This document shows positions 61,803-64,000 of a DNA stretch of 64,000 nt, one piece after another (the stretch's first letter is position 1; the number at the start of each line of letters is the position of its first letter). The notes under the pieces are model-generated. The model searched no databases. It saw only the letters and a list, made by a program, of their open reading frames with translations, and was not told where the DNA came from. The position numbers and the translations under genes are program-made. The stretch is from the NCBI GenBank assembly GCA_021413975.1, contig JAIOPJ010000026.1, forward strand, positions 55,619 through 119,618, written 5' to 3'. The DNA is from Gemmatimonadota bacterium. GTDB lineage: Bacteria > Gemmatimonadota > Gemmatimonadetes > Gemmatimonadales > Gemmatimonadaceae.

Positions 61803-61868
61803 AGGCTGAAGGATGAAAGAGGCGCGGCCGTACGGCCGCGCATCCTTCAACCTCCATCATTCATCAGG
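61798..61868. repeat. 7-bp-unit inverted repeat with GC hairpin between atpA and atpG
   Basis: Left arm GGTGAAGGCTGAAGGATGAA, a 9-bp stem GCGCGGCCG/CGGCCGCGC (61822-61841) in the middle, then right-arm units ATCCTTCAACCTCCATC. The atpA stop codon is the TGA at the start of the left arm. No T tract follows the hairpin, so read-through into atpG is expected. Confidence 0.85.
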
Positions 61869-61882
61869 ATCCCACGGAAGAC

Positions 61883-62746
61883 ATGGCCAAGGGTAGAGAG
61901 CTCAAGGGTCGCATCAAGTCCGTCGAGAACACGCGCAAGATCACGCGCACGATGGAGATGGTCGCGACGTCGAAGATGAAGCGGGCCCAGGACCGCGTCG
62001 TCGCGGCCCGCCCGTACGCGCGCGCGCTCGCCGACGTGATCGCGAGCCTGTACAACCCGGACCTGGCCGAGCGCTTCCCGCTCCTCCGGCAGCCGGCCAA
62101 GGAGGCGCGTGCGGCGGTCATCCTCCTCACGTCCAACCGCGGCCTCGCCGGCGCGTTCAACGCGAACCTGATCAAGGAAGCGCGCGCCCTCATCGCCCGG
62201 CTCGAGGCGGCGGGGAGCCACGTGGAGCTCCACGTGGTGGGCAAGAAGGGCAACGGCTACTTCAAGTACGTCGGCCGTGAGGTCGCGGTGAGCCGCACCG
62301 ACATCACCGACCGTCCCACCGCCGCCGACGCCGCCTCGCTCGTGGAGTCGCTCATGGCGCGCTTCATCAGCGGCGGGCTCGACGCCGTGTACGTGGTCGG
62401 TTCGCGCTTCAACTCCGCCCTCTCCACGCCGCCGACCGCCGACCGGGTGCTCCCGGTGACGCCGCCGGCCGCGAAGGGCGGCCAGAAGGACTACCTGCTC
62501 TACCCCTCGGCCGAGGCGATCCTCACCGAGTTGCTCCCCTCGTACGTGCGCAATGCGGTCTACCGCGCGCTCGTCGAGACCGTCGCGGCCGAGCAGTCGG
62601 CGCGCCGCACGGCGATGAAGAACGCCACCGACAACGCCGGCGAGATGCTGAACCTCCTCCGTCGCACCTACAACCGCGCCCGCCAGGCGCAGATCACGCA
62701 GGAGATCGCCGAGATCGTCGGCGGTGCCTCTGCGCTCCAGGGCTGA
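61883..62746 (+). CDS. atpG: ATP synthase F1 subunit gamma
   Basis: 287 residues. The N-terminal helix KGRELKGRIKSVENTRKITRTMEMVATSKMKRAQ and the C-terminal helix RRTAMKNATDNAGEMLNLLRRTYNRARQAQITQEIAEIVGGASAL are the coiled-coil stalk of gamma; LLTSNRGLAGAFN is the family signature. It is the rotor shaft inside F1. Ends six bases before the atpD ATG. Confidence 0.97.
   Translation: MAKGRELKGRIKSVENTRKITRTMEMVATSKMKRAQDRVVAARPYARALADVIASLYNPDLAERFPLLRQPAKEARAAVILLTSNRGLAGAFNANLIKEARALIARLEAAGSHVELHVVGKKGNGYFKYVGREVAVSRTDITDRPTAADAASLVESLMARFISGGLDAVYVVGSRFNSALSTPPTADRVLPVTPPAAKGGQKDYLLYPSAEAILTELLPSYVRNAVYRALVETVAAEQSARRTAMKNATDNAGEMLNLLRRTYNRARQAQITQEIAEIVGGASALQG

Positions 62747-64000
<1,254 letters not shown>

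Overview
The window is GC-rich throughout and is almost entirely coding. The gene set points to a Gram-negative, respiring bacterium with an outer membrane: an LpxL-type acyltransferase, a TonB-dependent receptor, a BamA-like barrel, Feo iron uptake, and a F1 ATP synthase operon starting with atpA. The style of several proteins (very large TonB receptor with a CarboxypepD_reg-like N-terminus, Gly-rich secreted proteins, Tat-exported TldD/TldE pairs, FecR-like proteins with a sigma-like N-terminus) suggests Gemmatimonadota. That assignment is inference from gene content; no rRNA gene is present to confirm it. No transposase, prophage or CRISPR array was found.

Layout. 1-5.3 kb: lipid export/lipid A functions (MsbA-like ABC half-transporter, acyltransferase), a PLP enzyme and RF3. 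5.6-10.9 kb: a TonB-dependent receptor and a secreted propeller-like protein. 11-13.6 kb: Fur-box-controlled feoA-feoB plus a 42-residue Cys-tailed FeoB partner. 13.8-15.1 kb: two poorly characterised genes. 15.1-20.6 kb: tyrS, a class A penicillin-binding protein, an amidohydrolase and an HNH endonuclease. 20.6-26.4 kb (minus strand): an NtrY/NtrX-like two-component operon with two tandem paralogous membrane microproteins, followed by a bactofilin-like/outer-membrane-barrel protein and a DUF4390-like protein, with a candidate sigma-54 promoter between regulator and barrel gene. 26.8-33.9 kb: a NYN-LOTUS RNA-binding protein, an exported rhodanese, kbl-tdh (threonine to glycine) and an orphan MASE1-like/PAS histidine kinase. 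33.9-43.3 kb: a large formate-dehydrogenase alpha chain divergent from two tandem TldD-TldE pairs whose TldD members alone carry Tat signals, then a 20-residue Lys/Ala microprotein. 43.5-50.2 kb: mutM, an rRNA methyltransferase, aroH, mltG-ruvX-rho and a tRNA. 50.4-54.2 kb: a sigma-like/FecR fusion and a three-gene flavin electron-transfer cassette (FMN-binding protein, ApbE, RnfD/NqrB-like). 54.3-56.5 kb: five more tRNA genes around a TPR protein. 56.7-64 kb: a short sigma-70 factor, an MlaF-like ATPase, a Nudix hydrolase, an AraC-type regulator, and atpA-atpG-atpD.

Beyond the genes, the intergenic DNA carries two dispersed repeat families. One is built of 7-bp units (TTCATCC/TTCAGCC) and at several loci forms long inverted arms around a GC hairpin; it lies inside the kbl-tdh and atpA-atpG operons and supplies the stop codons of tdh and atpA. 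The other is built of 9-bp units (GCACCGAGG) and also forms inverted arms. Other cis-elements are a perfect Fur box before feoA, a Rex/CRP-like palindrome before atpA, and a pair of 20-bp direct repeats 32 bp apart before the formate dehydrogenase gene.
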